A stretch of 64,000 nucleotides of DNA, from the NCBI RefSeq assembly GCF_026016325.1, contig NZ_CP087203.1:372001-436000 (forward strand), written 5' to 3'. This document shows, in pieces, positions 8,810-17,910 of the stretch. Each line of letters starts with the position of its first letter. Positions within the stretch are counted from its first letter, which is position 1. Below the pieces are notes generated by a model. It was not told where the DNA came from. It saw only the letters and a program-made list of their open reading frames with translations, and did no database searches. Source of the stretch: Pseudomonas sp. B21-056 (GTDB lineage Bacteria > Pseudomonadota > Gammaproteobacteria > Pseudomonadales > Pseudomonadaceae). A program made the translations under genes and the position numbers.

Positions 8810-10339
8810 TCACACCAGAATCGAAGTCCCAGTCATTTCCGCCGGCTTTTCCATGCCCAGCAGCATCAGCATGGTCGGCGCGACGTCAGCCAGCACGCCG
8901 CCGTCGCGGACCTTGAAGTCGCGCTTGCCGACATAGATGAACGGCACCGGCTCGGTGGTGTGGGCAGTGTGGGCCTGGCCGGTGGATTCGTCGGACATCT
9001 GCTCGACGTTGCCGTGGTCGGCGGTGATCAGCGCTTCGCCGCCGACTTTTTCCAGTGCTTCGACGATGCGACCAACGCAGGTGTCCAGGCATTCCACGGC
9101 CTTGACCGCCGCCTCGAACACGCCGCTGTGACCGACCATGTCGCCGTTGGCGTAGTTGACCACGATGACGTCGTAGCGCTGGTTTTCAATGGCGTCGACA
9201 ATCCGGTCGGTGACTTCCGGCGCGCTCATTTCCGGTTGCAGGTCGTAGGTGGCGACTTTCGGCGACGGGATCAGGATGCGCTCTTCGCCCGGGAACGGTT
9301 CTTCGCGGCCGCCCGAGAAAAAGAACGTCACGTGGGCGTATTTTTCGGTTTCGGCGATGCGCAGCTGGGTCTTGCCGTTCTTCGCCAGGTAATCGCCCAG
9401 CACGTTTTCCAGGCTGCCGGCGGCGAAAGCCGAGGGTGCGGGGATGCTGGCGGCGTACTGGGTGAGCATCACGAAGCCGGCCAGTTTCGGCTGGCGAGCG
9501 CGTTCGAATTCCTTGAAATCGTCTTCGACGAAGACCCGGGTCAGCTCGCGGGCGCGGTCGGCGCGAAAGTTCATGAACACCACGGCGTCGCCATCCTCGA
9601 CCTTGACCGGCTCGCCGATGGTGGTGGCCTTGACGAATTCGTCGCTTTCGCCACGCTCGTAGGCCGCTTGCAGGCCTTCCTGGGCGGTGGCGGCGCTGAA
9701 TTCGGCGTTGCCATCGACGATCAGGTTGTAGGCCTGGGCCACACGGTCCCAACGGTTGTCGCGGTCCATGGCGTAGTAACGGCCGACGATGCTGGCGATG
9801 CGACCCTTGCCGAGGGTCTGGAATGTGGTGTCCAGCAACTCGATGGAAGAGGCGGCGCTTTTCGGCGGGGTGTCACGGCCATCGAGGAAGGCGTGCAGGT
9901 AGATCTTCTCGGCACCGCGCTTGAAGGCCAGTTCGGCCATGGCGATCAGGTGATCCTGGTGGCTGTGCACGCCGCCGTCGGACAGCAGGCCCATGAAATG
10001 CACGGCCTTGCCGGCGGCCACGGCTTTATCCACGGCGGCGCAGATGGTCGGGTTCTCGAAGAACTCGCCGTCGCGGATCGCTTTGGTGACGCGCGTGAAG
10101 TCCTGGTAAACCACGCGGCCGGCGCCGAGGTTCATGTGGCCGACTTCGGAGTTGCCCATCTGCCCGTCCGGCAGGCCGACGTCCATGCCGCTGCCGGAGA
10201 TCAGGCCGTTCGGCACGGTGGCCCACAGGCGGTCCAGTACAGGCTTGTTGGCCGAATACACAGCGTTGGATTCGTGGCTGTCACTGTGACCGAAGCCGTC
10301 GAGAATCATCAGGACCAAAGGTTTAGGCGTGGTAGTCAT
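8810..10339 (-). CDS. gpmI: 2,3-bisphosphoglycerate-independent phosphoglycerate mutase GpmI
   Basis: Interconverts 3- and 2-phosphoglycerate with two Mn ions, in central carbon metabolism. The 509-residue protein has the metal-binding LDGFG (Asp14), the phosphoserine nucleophile Ser64 in MGNSEVGH, the insertion domain with [10 protein letters not shown] and FLDGRDTPP, and the second metal site DHGNVEQM. Start at 10339 ([10 protein letters not shown]); the upstream extension to 10417 is unlike the family. It is divergent from yibN, as in E. coli. Confidence 0.97.
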   Translation of the reverse strand: MTTTPKPLVLMILDGFGHSDSHESNAVYSANKPVLDRLWATVPNGLISGSGMDVGLPDGQMGNSEVGHMNLGAGRVVYQDFTRVTKAIRDGEFFENPTICAAVDKAVAAGKAVHFMGLLSDGGVHSHQDHLIAMAELAFKRGAEKIYLHAFLDGRDTPPKSAASSIELLDTTFQTLGKGRIASIVGRYYAMDRDNRWDRVAQAYNLIVDGNAEFSAATAQEGLQAAYERGESDEFVKATTIGEPVKVEDGDAVVFMNFRADRARELTRVFVEDDFKEFERARQPKLAGFVMLTQYAASIPAPSAFAAGSLENVLGDYLAKNGKTQLRIAETEKYAHVTFFFSGGREEPFPGEERILIPSPKVATYDLQPEMSAPEVTDRIVDAIENQRYDVIVVNYANGDMVGHSGVFEAAVKAVECLDTCVGRIVEALEKVGGEALITADHGNVEQMSDESTGQAHTAHTTEPVPFIYVGKRDFKVRDGGVLADVAPTMLMLLGMEKPAEMTGTSILV

Positions 10340-10491
10340 GGAATCCACTCGTGGCTGGTTAAAAGAAGACGATGGAAAAGGGACGGGCAGTTTAAAGGTA
10401 AGTTCCGGTGCCGTCACCGCCGGGCGGGGTTTGGCCGGCCCTGAGTGCTGTGTATACTGGCCGACATTTTAACGCCCTGGAACCTCCTTCG

Positions 10492-10905
10492 ATGGTTGCT
10501 CACCTGATTGAATTTGCCACTAACCACTACATTCTCGTCGGTATCTTCGTCGTACTGCTGGCATTGCTGGTTGCCCATACGATGCAGGGCGGCGGCCGCA
10601 GCCTGAGCACCGCCGAACTGACCGCACTGGTCAACAAGGACGCCGGCGTGGTGGTGGACATTCGTCCGGGCAAGGAATTCGCCGCCGGTCACATCGTCGG
10701 TGCGTTGAACATTCCCCACGACAAACTGGCCGCACGTGTCGGCGAGCTGGAAAAGCACAAGGCCAAGACCATCATCCTGGTCGATGCCATGGGCCAGACG
10801 GCCGGTACCCATGCCCGCGAACTGATGAAGTCCGGCTTCACCGCGGCCAAGCTGTCCGGTGGCGTGGCGACCTGGAAAGCCGACAACCTGCCCCTGGTGA
10901 AGTGA
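10492..10905 (+). CDS. YibN-like membrane-anchored rhodanese-fold protein
   Basis: A 137-residue protein with one N-terminal transmembrane helix (about residues 14-34) and a rhodanese domain (VVDIRPGKEFAAGHI near residue 55). At the active-site loop the sequence reads IILVDAMGQTAG, with Asp where sulfurtransferases have Cys. It therefore lacks the persulfide-forming residue, as does E. coli YibN (VVDGSG in the loop, as I recall it). ATG 10492 is preferred because the longer frame adds a non-family leader. grxC begins one base after its stop, and secB follows, which is the same order as in E. coli. Confidence 0.88.
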   Translation: MVAHLIEFATNHYILVGIFVVLLALLVAHTMQGGGRSLSTAELTALVNKDAGVVVDIRPGKEFAAGHIVGALNIPHDKLAARVGELEKHKAKTIILVDAMGQTAGTHARELMKSGFTAAKLSGGVATWKADNLPLVK

Positions 10906-10906
10906 G

Positions 10907-11161
10907 ATGACCCACGTCGTTGTCTATTCCAGCGATTACTGCCCCTATTGCTCCAGAGCCAAGTTCCTGCTCCAGAACAAAGGCGTGGCTTTCGAAGAGA
11001 TCAAGGTCGACGGCAAGCCGCAACTGCGCGCCGAAATGACCCAGAAGGCCGGCCGTACGTCCGTGCCGCAGATCTGGATCGGCAGCACCCACGTGGGCGG
11101 TTGCGACGACCTGTATGCCCTGGAGCGCGCCGGCAAGCTCGACGCGATGCTCCAGGCCTGA
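10907..11161 (+). CDS. grxC: Glutaredoxin 3 GrxC
   Basis: An 84-residue glutathione-dependent thiol oxidoreductase in the cytoplasm. The redox motif CPYC is at residues 12-15 (DYCPYCSRAK), the cis-proline is in TSVPQIWIG, and the glutathione-binding GGCDDL follows. It begins one base after yibN and 36 bases before secB, so the three are one operon. Confidence 0.95.
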   Translation: MTHVVVYSSDYCPYCSRAKFLLQNKGVAFEEIKVDGKPQLRAEMTQKAGRTSVPQIWIGSTHVGGCDDLYALERAGKLDAMLQA

Positions 11162-11197
11162 ATCCCCTGAAGAACCTGAAAGTGAGAAGGATCTGCG

Positions 11198-11680
11198 ATG
11201 ACTGACCAACAGAACACAGCTGCCAGCGAAGAAGAAGCCGCACCGCAATTCTCCTTGCAGCGCATTTATGTGCGAGACCTGTCCTTTGAAGCCCCGAAAA
11301 GCCCGGCGATCTTTCGCCAGCAGTGGGAGCCGAGCGTAGGCCTGGACCTGAACACCCGCCAGAAAGCCCTGGAAGAAGACTTCCATGAAGTGGTGCTGAC
11401 CCTGTCGGTTACCGTGAAGAACGGTGACGAAGTGGCGTTTATCGCCGAAGTCCAGCAGGCCGGGATCTTCCTGATCAAGAACCTCGATGCCGCTTCGATG
11501 AGCCACACCCTGGGCGCGTTCTGCCCGAACATCCTGTTCCCGTACGCCCGTGAAGCCCTGGACAGCCTGGTGACCCGCGGCTCGTTCCCGGCCCTGATGC
11601 TGGCTCCGGTGAACTTCGACGCCCTGTACGCCCAGGAACTGCAGCGCATGCAGGAAGAAGGCGGCGCGACGGTTCAATAA
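11198..11680 (+). CDS. secB: Protein-export chaperone SecB
   Basis: A 160-residue tetrameric chaperone that holds preproteins unfolded and delivers them to SecA. Conserved stretches are [16 protein letters not shown], the [11 protein letters not shown] strand, and [18 protein letters not shown]. Acidic residues are spread over the molecule. A REPIN follows 25 bases after the stop. Confidence 0.97.
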   Translation: MTDQQNTAASEEEAAPQFSLQRIYVRDLSFEAPKSPAIFRQQWEPSVGLDLNTRQKALEEDFHEVVLTLSVTVKNGDEVAFIAEVQQAGIFLIKNLDAASMSHTLGAFCPNILFPYAREALDSLVTRGSFPALMLAPVNFDALYAQELQRMQEEGGATVQ

Positions 11681-11704
11681 GCGTTCGCCAGCCGGCTACA
11701 AAAC

Positions 11705-11793
11705 CTGTGGGAGCGAGCCTGCTCGCGATAACGGTGTGTCAGTCAACAGTGATGTTGCTGATATACCGCCATCGCGAGCAGGCTCGCTCCCAT
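11705..11793. repeat. REPIN copy 3
   Basis: CTGTGGGAGCGAGCCTGCTC and an inverted copy ending GGCTCGCTCCCA, about 40 bases apart, between the convergent secB and trmL genes. Confidence 0.9.
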
Positions 11794-11815
11794 AGGAGTT
11801 TCTGGCGTTATGGGT

Positions 11816-12271
11816 TCAGGCGAAACCGTTCTGCCGCCACGCCTCGTAGACCGCCACCGCCACGGTGTTGGACAGGTTCAGGCTGCGACAGCCTTCGCGC
11901 ATCGGCAGGCGCAGGCGCTGGTCCGCTGGCAGGGCGTCCAGCACGTCGGCCGGCAGGCCACGGCTTTCAGGCCCGAACAGGAATGCATCGCCGGCAACGA
12001 AACTGGCGTCATGGAAGGGCCGTGAACCCTTGGTGGTGAAGGCGAACAAACGCGGATGCCTGAGGCTTTCCAGACAACTGGCGAGGTCGGCATGACGCTG
12101 CAAGGTGGCATACTCGTGGTAGTCGAGACCCGCTCGGCGCAGGCGCTTGTCGTCCATCTCGAAGCCCAGCGGTTCGATCAAATGCAGGTGGCAGCCGCTG
12201 TTGGCGCACAGCCTGATGACATTGCCGGTGTTCGGCGGAATTTCCGGTTGAAAAAGGATGACGTGAAACAT
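11816..12271 (-). CDS. trmL: tRNA (cytidine/uridine-34-2'-O)-methyltransferase TrmL
   Basis: SPOUT-class RNA methyltransferase that modifies the wobble base of tRNA-Leu isoacceptors, using S-adenosylmethionine. The 151-residue protein has the short-form layout: PEIPPNTGNVIRLC near the start, then LFGPESRGLP, and LNLSNTVAVAVYEA forming the C-terminal knot. The start at 12271 is backed by a GGAG six bases upstream. The start codon shares two bases with that of the divergent gene at 12270. Confidence 0.95.
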   Translation of the reverse strand: MFHVILFQPEIPPNTGNVIRLCANSGCHLHLIEPLGFEMDDKRLRRAGLDYHEYATLQRHADLASCLESLRHPRLFAFTTKGSRPFHDASFVAGDAFLFGPESRGLPADVLDALPADQRLRLPMREGCRSLNLSNTVAVAVYEAWRQNGFA

Positions 12272-12710
12272 GCACGGCTCCGCAGACAAAGAAGACCCGC
12301 ATTCTACGCTGCAAACCGATGAGCGTTCGAAGCTATTCCCGCGGGTCATGGGCTCCCTGGCAATCTTCGGGATGATGATTGGCCTGATGATCGGCCGCCT
12401 GACCAATCCCGAACCGAGCGTGTTGCAGCGGATCGAGGTGAGCGATGGGGTGCTGGTGGCCTGGTTCAATGACGAACCCAAGCTGCACGGGGAAATCGTC
12501 GATGGCTCCGTGGCGCTGTTGTTCGAAGCCGAAGGCCCGGCGCAGAAGGGACAATTGAAACTCAATGGCAAGGACGTGAACTGGCGGGTGCGCTTGAGTG
12601 ACAAGGGCTTGTTGCTGACACTGGTGGCGGCGCGTCCACTGCGGGGTGAGTGGACCGGCAGCGAAGTGGATGATCACTGGCGGCTGGAGGTCCGTCTCCA
12701 GGAGCAATAA
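12270..12710 (+). CDS. Small single-pass membrane protein of unknown function
   Basis: A 146-residue protein with an N-terminal hydrophilic stretch of about 26 residues, one transmembrane helix (MGSLAIFGMMIGLMIGRL, about residues 27-44), and a C-terminal domain of alternating charged strands (LQRIEVSDGVLVAWF). I do not recognise a named family. The first ATG, at 12270, interlocks with the trmL start, and a GGA lies 11 bases upstream. A shorter version from ATG 12348 would start at the membrane helix. Similar genes accompany trmL in other Pseudomonas, as far as I recall. Confidence 0.75.
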   Translation: MHGSADKEDPHSTLQTDERSKLFPRVMGSLAIFGMMIGLMIGRLTNPEPSVLQRIEVSDGVLVAWFNDEPKLHGEIVDGSVALLFEAEGPAQKGQLKLNGKDVNWRVRLSDKGLLLTLVAARPLRGEWTGSEVDDHWRLEVRLQEQ

Positions 12711-12724
12711 AAGAGGGAAACCTT

Positions 12725-12823
12725 GACCTGCCTGTATCAAGGCCCCCAAAACGGTGGGCTCGATGAGCCCGGATAAAATGGGGATTCCCCGGCCTGCCTG
12801 TACCAAGGTCCCCGAAACTGGGT
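12725..12823 (+). repeat. Imperfect direct repeat, two units 66 bases apart
   Basis: GACCTGCCTGTATCAAGGCC at 12725 and GGCCTGCCTGTACCAAGGTC at 12791 begin two units of about 33 bases with matching tails (CCCAAAACGGTGGG versus CCCGAAACTGGG). They lie between the gene ending at 12710 and a terminator, so they are probably transcribed. A GGGCTCGATGAGCCC hairpin sits between the units. Confidence 0.65.
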
Positions 12824-12894
12824 AATGATTGGGTTATTGCAGGGGGCGTGCCAGTTTTAAATGGCTTGTCACAAAAAACCTTCTGATGTTGCGC

Positions 12895-12918
12895 AAAGCC
12901 CCGTATTCCGGGGCTTTT
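12895..12918 (+). terminator. Rho-independent terminator
   Basis: AAAGCCCC and GGGGCTTT pair around a 7-base loop, followed by another T. It is 185 bases after the end of the membrane protein gene, so it closes either a long 3' UTR or a small independent transcript. Confidence 0.7.
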
Positions 12919-13027
12919 GGCTTCTTTGGTACGGATTTTTTTGTGGTGGCTCGATTGGTTTGGGCCTGTATGAAGCGCGCAGTTGCGGTTCGTGGTGCAT
13001 TGGTGTGGTGCACGGCGCTTTCAAAAG

Positions 13028-13102
13028 CATCGCGAGCAGGCTCGCTCCCACAGGAACTTGCGGACACCGACCATCCAATGTGGGAGCGAGCCTGCTCGCG
13101 AT
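13028..13102. repeat. REPIN copy 4
   Basis: ATCGCGAGCAGGCTCGCTCC followed by TGTGGGAGCGAGCCTGCTCG, so the two units are in the order opposite to copies 1 and 3. It sits at the 3' end of ntrC. Confidence 0.9.
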
Positions 13103-13136
13103 TGGCCTTCAGATTCAGCGAAGCGCTAACGGCAGG

Positions 13137-14569
<1,433 letters not shown>

Positions 14570-14573
<4 letters not shown>

Positions 14574-15655
14574 GTCGATGTGGCTCCTTGTTCCAGTGGC
14601 AGGAAGATCGAGAAGGTGGTGTGGCCGGGGTGGCTCTCACACTCGATCAGGCCTTGATGCTGACTGATGATGTTCTGGGTAATGGCCAGGCCCAGCCCGG
14701 TACCGTCCGGACGACCGCTGACCATGGGAAAGAAGATGGTTTCCTGCAACTCCGCGGGGATGCCCGGGCCGTTGTCGATGATTTCGATCTTGGTCACCAG
14801 GCGATGGCGCACGTGGCCGATGGTGAACTGGCGCAAGGCGCGGGTGCGCAAGCTGATGCGGCCCAGGCGCAGCTCGTTCTGGCTGCCGATGGCCTGCATC
14901 GCGTTGCGCACGATGTTCAACACGGCCTGGATCATCTGTTCGCGATCGATCAGGACGTCGGGAATGCTTGGGTCGTAGTCGCGCACCAACGTGATGCAGC
15001 CCTGGCTTTCGGCTTCCACCAGGCTGCCGACGCGTTCCAGCACTTCGTGGACGTTGCACAGGGCCAGGGACGGCAGCTTGTTGGAGCCGAGCATACGGTC
15101 TACGAGATTTCGCAGGCGGTCGGCTTCCTCGATGATGACGTTGGTGTAGTCCTTGAGGCTTTCTTCGGGCAGTTCCCGGGCCAGCAATTGCGCCGCGCCA
15201 CGAATGCCGCCGAGGGGGTTCTTGATCTCATGGGCCAGGCCACGCACCAGCATCTTGCTGGTTTCCTGCTTGGACAATTGCGCCTCTTCCTTGGTGATGC
15301 GCAGCAAGCGATCACGGGGGTGGACTTCCAGCAGCAACAGTGTGGCGCCGTTGCTCAGGATCGGGGTTACCGCGTAGTCGACCGTCAGCGTCTGGCCGGT
15401 CAGGGCGGTGAGCATCGCTTCACGCTTGGTGAACGGGTGAGCCTGCTCCACGGCCTGGCGCAACGAGTTCAGTGCTTCGGCAGACTCGGTAAACAGCTCG
15501 CTGATGAACTGTCCATGGCTGCGTTGGCCGCTGACAGCCAGGAGCATCTCCGCCGCCGGATTCATGTACTCGAGGCGCAGTTCGGCGTCGAGCAGAATGG
15601 TCGCGGTGGTGAGGTTGTCGAGTAGCAAGCGGTGTAATGCGTCGCTAATGGTCAT
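14570..15655 (-). CDS. ntrB: Nitrogen sensor kinase NtrB (GlnL)
   Basis: Cytoplasmic histidine kinase/phosphatase that sets NtrC phosphorylation under control of the PII protein. The 361-residue protein has a PAS domain (about residues 10-110), the dimerisation helix with the phosphorylated His in LAHEIKNPLGG, and an HATPase_c domain with DNGPGIP and GTGLGLAI. There is no transmembrane segment. The start at 15655 (MTISDALHRL) matches the family; the frame continues upstream without support. A sigma-54 promoter and an NtrC box lie in the 253-base gap upstream. Confidence 0.95.
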
Positions 15656-15733
15656 CGGGACCTCTTTTGAAGCGTGGCAATTCGGGGCCGGTCCCAAATT
15701 GCGCGCGCGAGAAACGCGCTGATAGAAGGAAAA

Positions 15734-15749
15734 TGCAAAAACCAAACCA
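15734..15749 (-). promoter_or_regulatory. Candidate sigma-54 promoter of ntrBC
   Basis: On the minus strand the sequence reads TGGTTTGGTTTTTGCA, with the GG and GC doublets ten bases apart as sigma-54 holoenzyme requires. The -24 element departs from TGGCAC at three positions. It lies about 80 bases before the ntrB start and about 140 bases from an NtrC box. Confidence 0.5.
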
Positions 15750-15876
15750 AGGCTCCGAAAAGAAGCGTTTAGAGCCTGAAAAGGCTTTCTTTCGCCCAAT
15801 TGCGTGGCGTTCTGCCAGTTTTTCCGGGTACTTTCGAACCAAAATGGGTTGGTGCTTGGGTAGGGGTGCAACGATG

Positions 15877-15893
15877 TGCACCAATATGGTGCT
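15877..15893. promoter_or_regulatory. NtrC-binding site upstream of ntrB
   Basis: TGCACCAATATGGTGCT is a dyad that differs at only one base from TGCACCAACATGGTGCT, the strong NtrC site at the E. coli glnA promoter as I recall it. It lies 222 bases before ntrB, a typical enhancer distance, and 16 bases from the end of the DUF4124 gene. Confidence 0.75.
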
Positions 15894-15908
15894 TTGGCTT
15901 TGGCTGCG

Positions 15909-16529
15909 TTAGAAGAACGGCAGAATGCTGCTCTCTTCTTCAGGCTTGTCGGCGAGGGGGCATTCGGGACGCTGGCCATAGTCGGCGGTGGCGCAAGGCT
16001 TGATGCGACGCTTCTGTGCCAGCGATATGCGTTGCATGTGGAAGGGTTGGTTGGCAGTGCGTTCGACGATGCGGTCTTGCTCATCGAGGATTTCCACCGC
16101 CAACTGATGGGTGCCTCGATCAATGTTACTCAAGGCAAACACCGGGCTTGGCCCCGGTTCGCCGGTGGGCTGTCCGTCGAGCAACAGGCGGTAGCGATGG
16201 CCCTTTTTCAGTCTCGGCTCACTGGTGGCTGTGACGATCAATTCTCCCGCTGTACTGCGTATCGTGGCGTCCGGCTCCGGGATCAGCAGCCGGAGCATTT
16301 CGTAATGGAACAGAGGTGTGGACGGCTCTGCGGAGGCGGGCGCCGTGGTCACCGCTGCGGGCGCCGTCGGCATCCGGTTGCCGGGTGGCAGTTGGATTTT
16401 CTTTGCATTGCCGGGGCGCGGCTGATCGGTGAAGACGCGGTTGCCTTGGGCGTCGATGTAGGTATAGACCTGCGCCATCCCTGGCAGGACGACCAGCGAC
16501 AGACCCAGGGCAAGCACCCAGCGGATCAT
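15909..16529 (-). CDS. DUF4124 domain secreted protein (second of a pair)
   Basis: A 206-residue exported protein: a signal peptide (WVLALGLSLVVLPGMAQ) is followed by a DUF4124 domain, recognisable from YTYIDAQGNRVFTDQPRP. A Pro/Ala-rich linker and a second, beta-rich domain follow (about residues 90-170, with LIVTATSEPRLKKGHRYRL). Three Cys-free segments and a C-terminal pair of Cys residues (PCATADYGQRPEC) are visible. It overlaps the upstream DUF4124 gene by four bases. Function is unknown. Confidence 0.85.
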   Translation of the reverse strand: MIRWVLALGLSLVVLPGMAQVYTYIDAQGNRVFTDQPRPGNAKKIQLPPGNRMPTAPAAVTTAPASAEPSTPLFHYEMLRLLIPEPDATIRSTAGELIVTATSEPRLKKGHRYRLLLDGQPTGEPGPSPVFALSNIDRGTHQLAVEILDEQDRIVERTANQPFHMQRISLAQKRRIKPCATADYGQRPECPLADKPEEESSILPFF

Positions 16530-17041
16530 GGCTTGTGCACCCGTTGTACGGTGAAGGTGACGGTTTCGCTCTGTTGCACAAGGGTTTCCCCATCGATGAC
16601 CTGGACCGCCAGGCGATGCTCGCCCCGGTCGATATTCACCAGTTGCAGGCGCGGCACGTTGGTGGGTTGGCCGTAGGGCTGATCATCCAGCAGCAGCCGG
16701 AACTGCTGGGGGCTTTGCAGGCGTGGTTGCGCCCGGACGCCGACGGTGAAGGTGCCATTGTTCGCGCGTAAGGCTTGCTCGGTGGGGATGTCCGTCAGTT
16801 CGAGTACTTCGTAGGCCTTGCGCGGCGCTTCACTGTTGGCGGGAGCTGTCGGCGTGTCCGGGCTGGTTGGAGACTGGCGTTCGATGCTATTGAGCGGCGG
16901 CAACTCCACCGTCTGGGCCGGTACGCCTTGGGGTGGCTGGTTGCTGTAGGCGGTGTTGCCGTCGGCGTCGGTGTATTTGTAGATCTGGGCTGCTGCGGGC
17001 AGTGCCAGTAGCAACAAAACTCCAGGAAAGACACGACCCAT
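16526..17041 (-). CDS. DUF4124 domain secreted protein (first of a pair)
   Basis: A 171-residue paralogue of the protein encoded just downstream. It has a signal peptide (MGRVFPGVLLLLALPAAAQ), the DUF4124 motif YKYTDADGNTAYSNQPP, a proline-rich linker and the same C-terminal beta domain (VGVRAQPRLQSPQQFRLLLD, then GEHRLAVQVIDGE). The two proteins share the order of elements, which suggests a tandem duplication that then diverged. Start at 17041 fits the signal peptide. Function is unknown. Confidence 0.85.
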   Translation of the reverse strand: MGRVFPGVLLLLALPAAAQIYKYTDADGNTAYSNQPPQGVPAQTVELPPLNSIERQSPTSPDTPTAPANSEAPRKAYEVLELTDIPTEQALRANNGTFTVGVRAQPRLQSPQQFRLLLDDQPYGQPTNVPRLQLVNIDRGEHRLAVQVIDGETLVQQSETVTFTVQRVHKP

Positions 17042-17132
17042 AAAAATCAACCGGAAACCGAAAGTGTTGGATGCAGCATAGGACAAGGCGGCGGTTGACC
17101 CAACCCAAAGAATTCAAACACTGAAATCCCCT

Positions 17133-17219
17133 TGTGTGCGAGCCTGCTCGCGATGGCGATCGATCAGTCACATCGCTGTTGACTGACACACCGCTATCGC
17201 GAGCAGGCTCGCTCCCACA
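17133..17219. repeat. REPIN copy 5
   Basis: TGTGTGCGAGCCTGCTCGCG (a variant unit lacking the GGA) and an inverted unit ending AGGCTCGCTCCCACAT. It lies between the chorismate mutase gene and the DUF4124 pair. Confidence 0.85.
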
Positions 17220-17237
17220 TGGGGAATGTGTGTTGCC

Positions 17238-17792
17238 TCAGCTTTTGGCGATACACAGCTCTGCAGTCGCCCGGATCAGGGCAAGCCGGTGCACCGGATG
17301 CTGTTTGTTGTTGTGGGTGGCCCGGGCCAGCCATTGCGGGCACTGCGGGTCGGTGCGGTAGGGGGCGAAGTCGGCCAGTTGTTGCAAGAGGCGTTTTTGC
17401 AGGCGATCAAGCTGCGGGCGGATTTGCCCCACCAGGTCCGGACGCGGGAGGTCCGGGGCCTTGCCTTCCAGGGTCCAGTCGGACAGGTTGATGTACTGCA
17501 CCAGTTTGTTGGCTTCTATCTGGGCGGTGAAAAATGCCTCCACGGTTTCACCCGTCAGCTTGTAGACCGGGGCCTGGGCGACGGCGGCGGCAATGACTTC
17601 TGGCTCGCGCTGACGGTCTTCCACCGGTTTATGGCTGTCCCATTTGCTCAGCGCCACTTGATCGGCGATGGCGATGCGTTCGCCGATGGCATTGAGCAAA
17701 GGAGTCAGGGCGTCGGGAGCAGGTGTGGCTTGGGCGGTGCTGGTCAGCAGTGCGGCGGACAGGGCAAGGCCAAGGTGCAAGCGCAAAGTCAT
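17238..17792 (-). CDS. Periplasmic chorismate mutase (AroQ gamma type)
   Basis: A 184-residue, mostly helical protein with a signal peptide (LHLGLALSAALLTSTAQA) and a chorismate mutase domain of the secreted AroQ-gamma class. Recognisable elements are the long first helix with RIAIADQVALSKWDSHKPVED and the FFTAQIEANKLVQ segment. Secreted enzymes of this class convert chorismate to prephenate outside the cytoplasm, and their role there is not settled. Two Cys residues (PQC and ELC) near the C-terminus could form a disulfide. It lies between the glnA terminator and a REPIN, so it has its own transcript. Confidence 0.85.
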   Translation of the reverse strand: MTLRLHLGLALSAALLTSTAQATPAPDALTPLLNAIGERIAIADQVALSKWDSHKPVEDRQREPEVIAAAVAQAPVYKLTGETVEAFFTAQIEANKLVQYINLSDWTLEGKAPDLPRPDLVGQIRPQLDRLQKRLLQQLADFAPYRTDPQCPQWLARATHNNKQHPVHRLALIRATAELCIAKS

Positions 17793-17849
17793 GGGCAGTC
17801 TCGTCTTCTATGGGGAGCGACGGCCATCATGCACGTAACCTGCGCCCAT

Positions 17850-17876
17850 GAAAAAGGCCTCCCGAAGGAGGCCTCT
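17850..17876 (-). terminator. Terminator of glnA
   Basis: AGGCCTCC and GGAGGCCT form a strong stem around a 4-base loop. On the minus strand it is followed by a run of five T, so it terminates glnA, whose stop is 35 bases upstream. Confidence 0.88.
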
Positions 17877-17910
17877 CTTGTTTCACGCCGCGTGTGCGAG
17901 CGCTACCGGA

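Larger units (their letters stand above)
12711..13136. other. Intergenic region between the membrane protein gene and ntrC
   Basis: 426 bases without a recognisable gene. In order it holds an imperfect direct repeat (12725-12823), a strong terminator hairpin (12895-12918), about 110 bases with nothing I can assign, and a REPIN (13028-13102) next to the ntrC stop codon. Confidence 0.6.
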
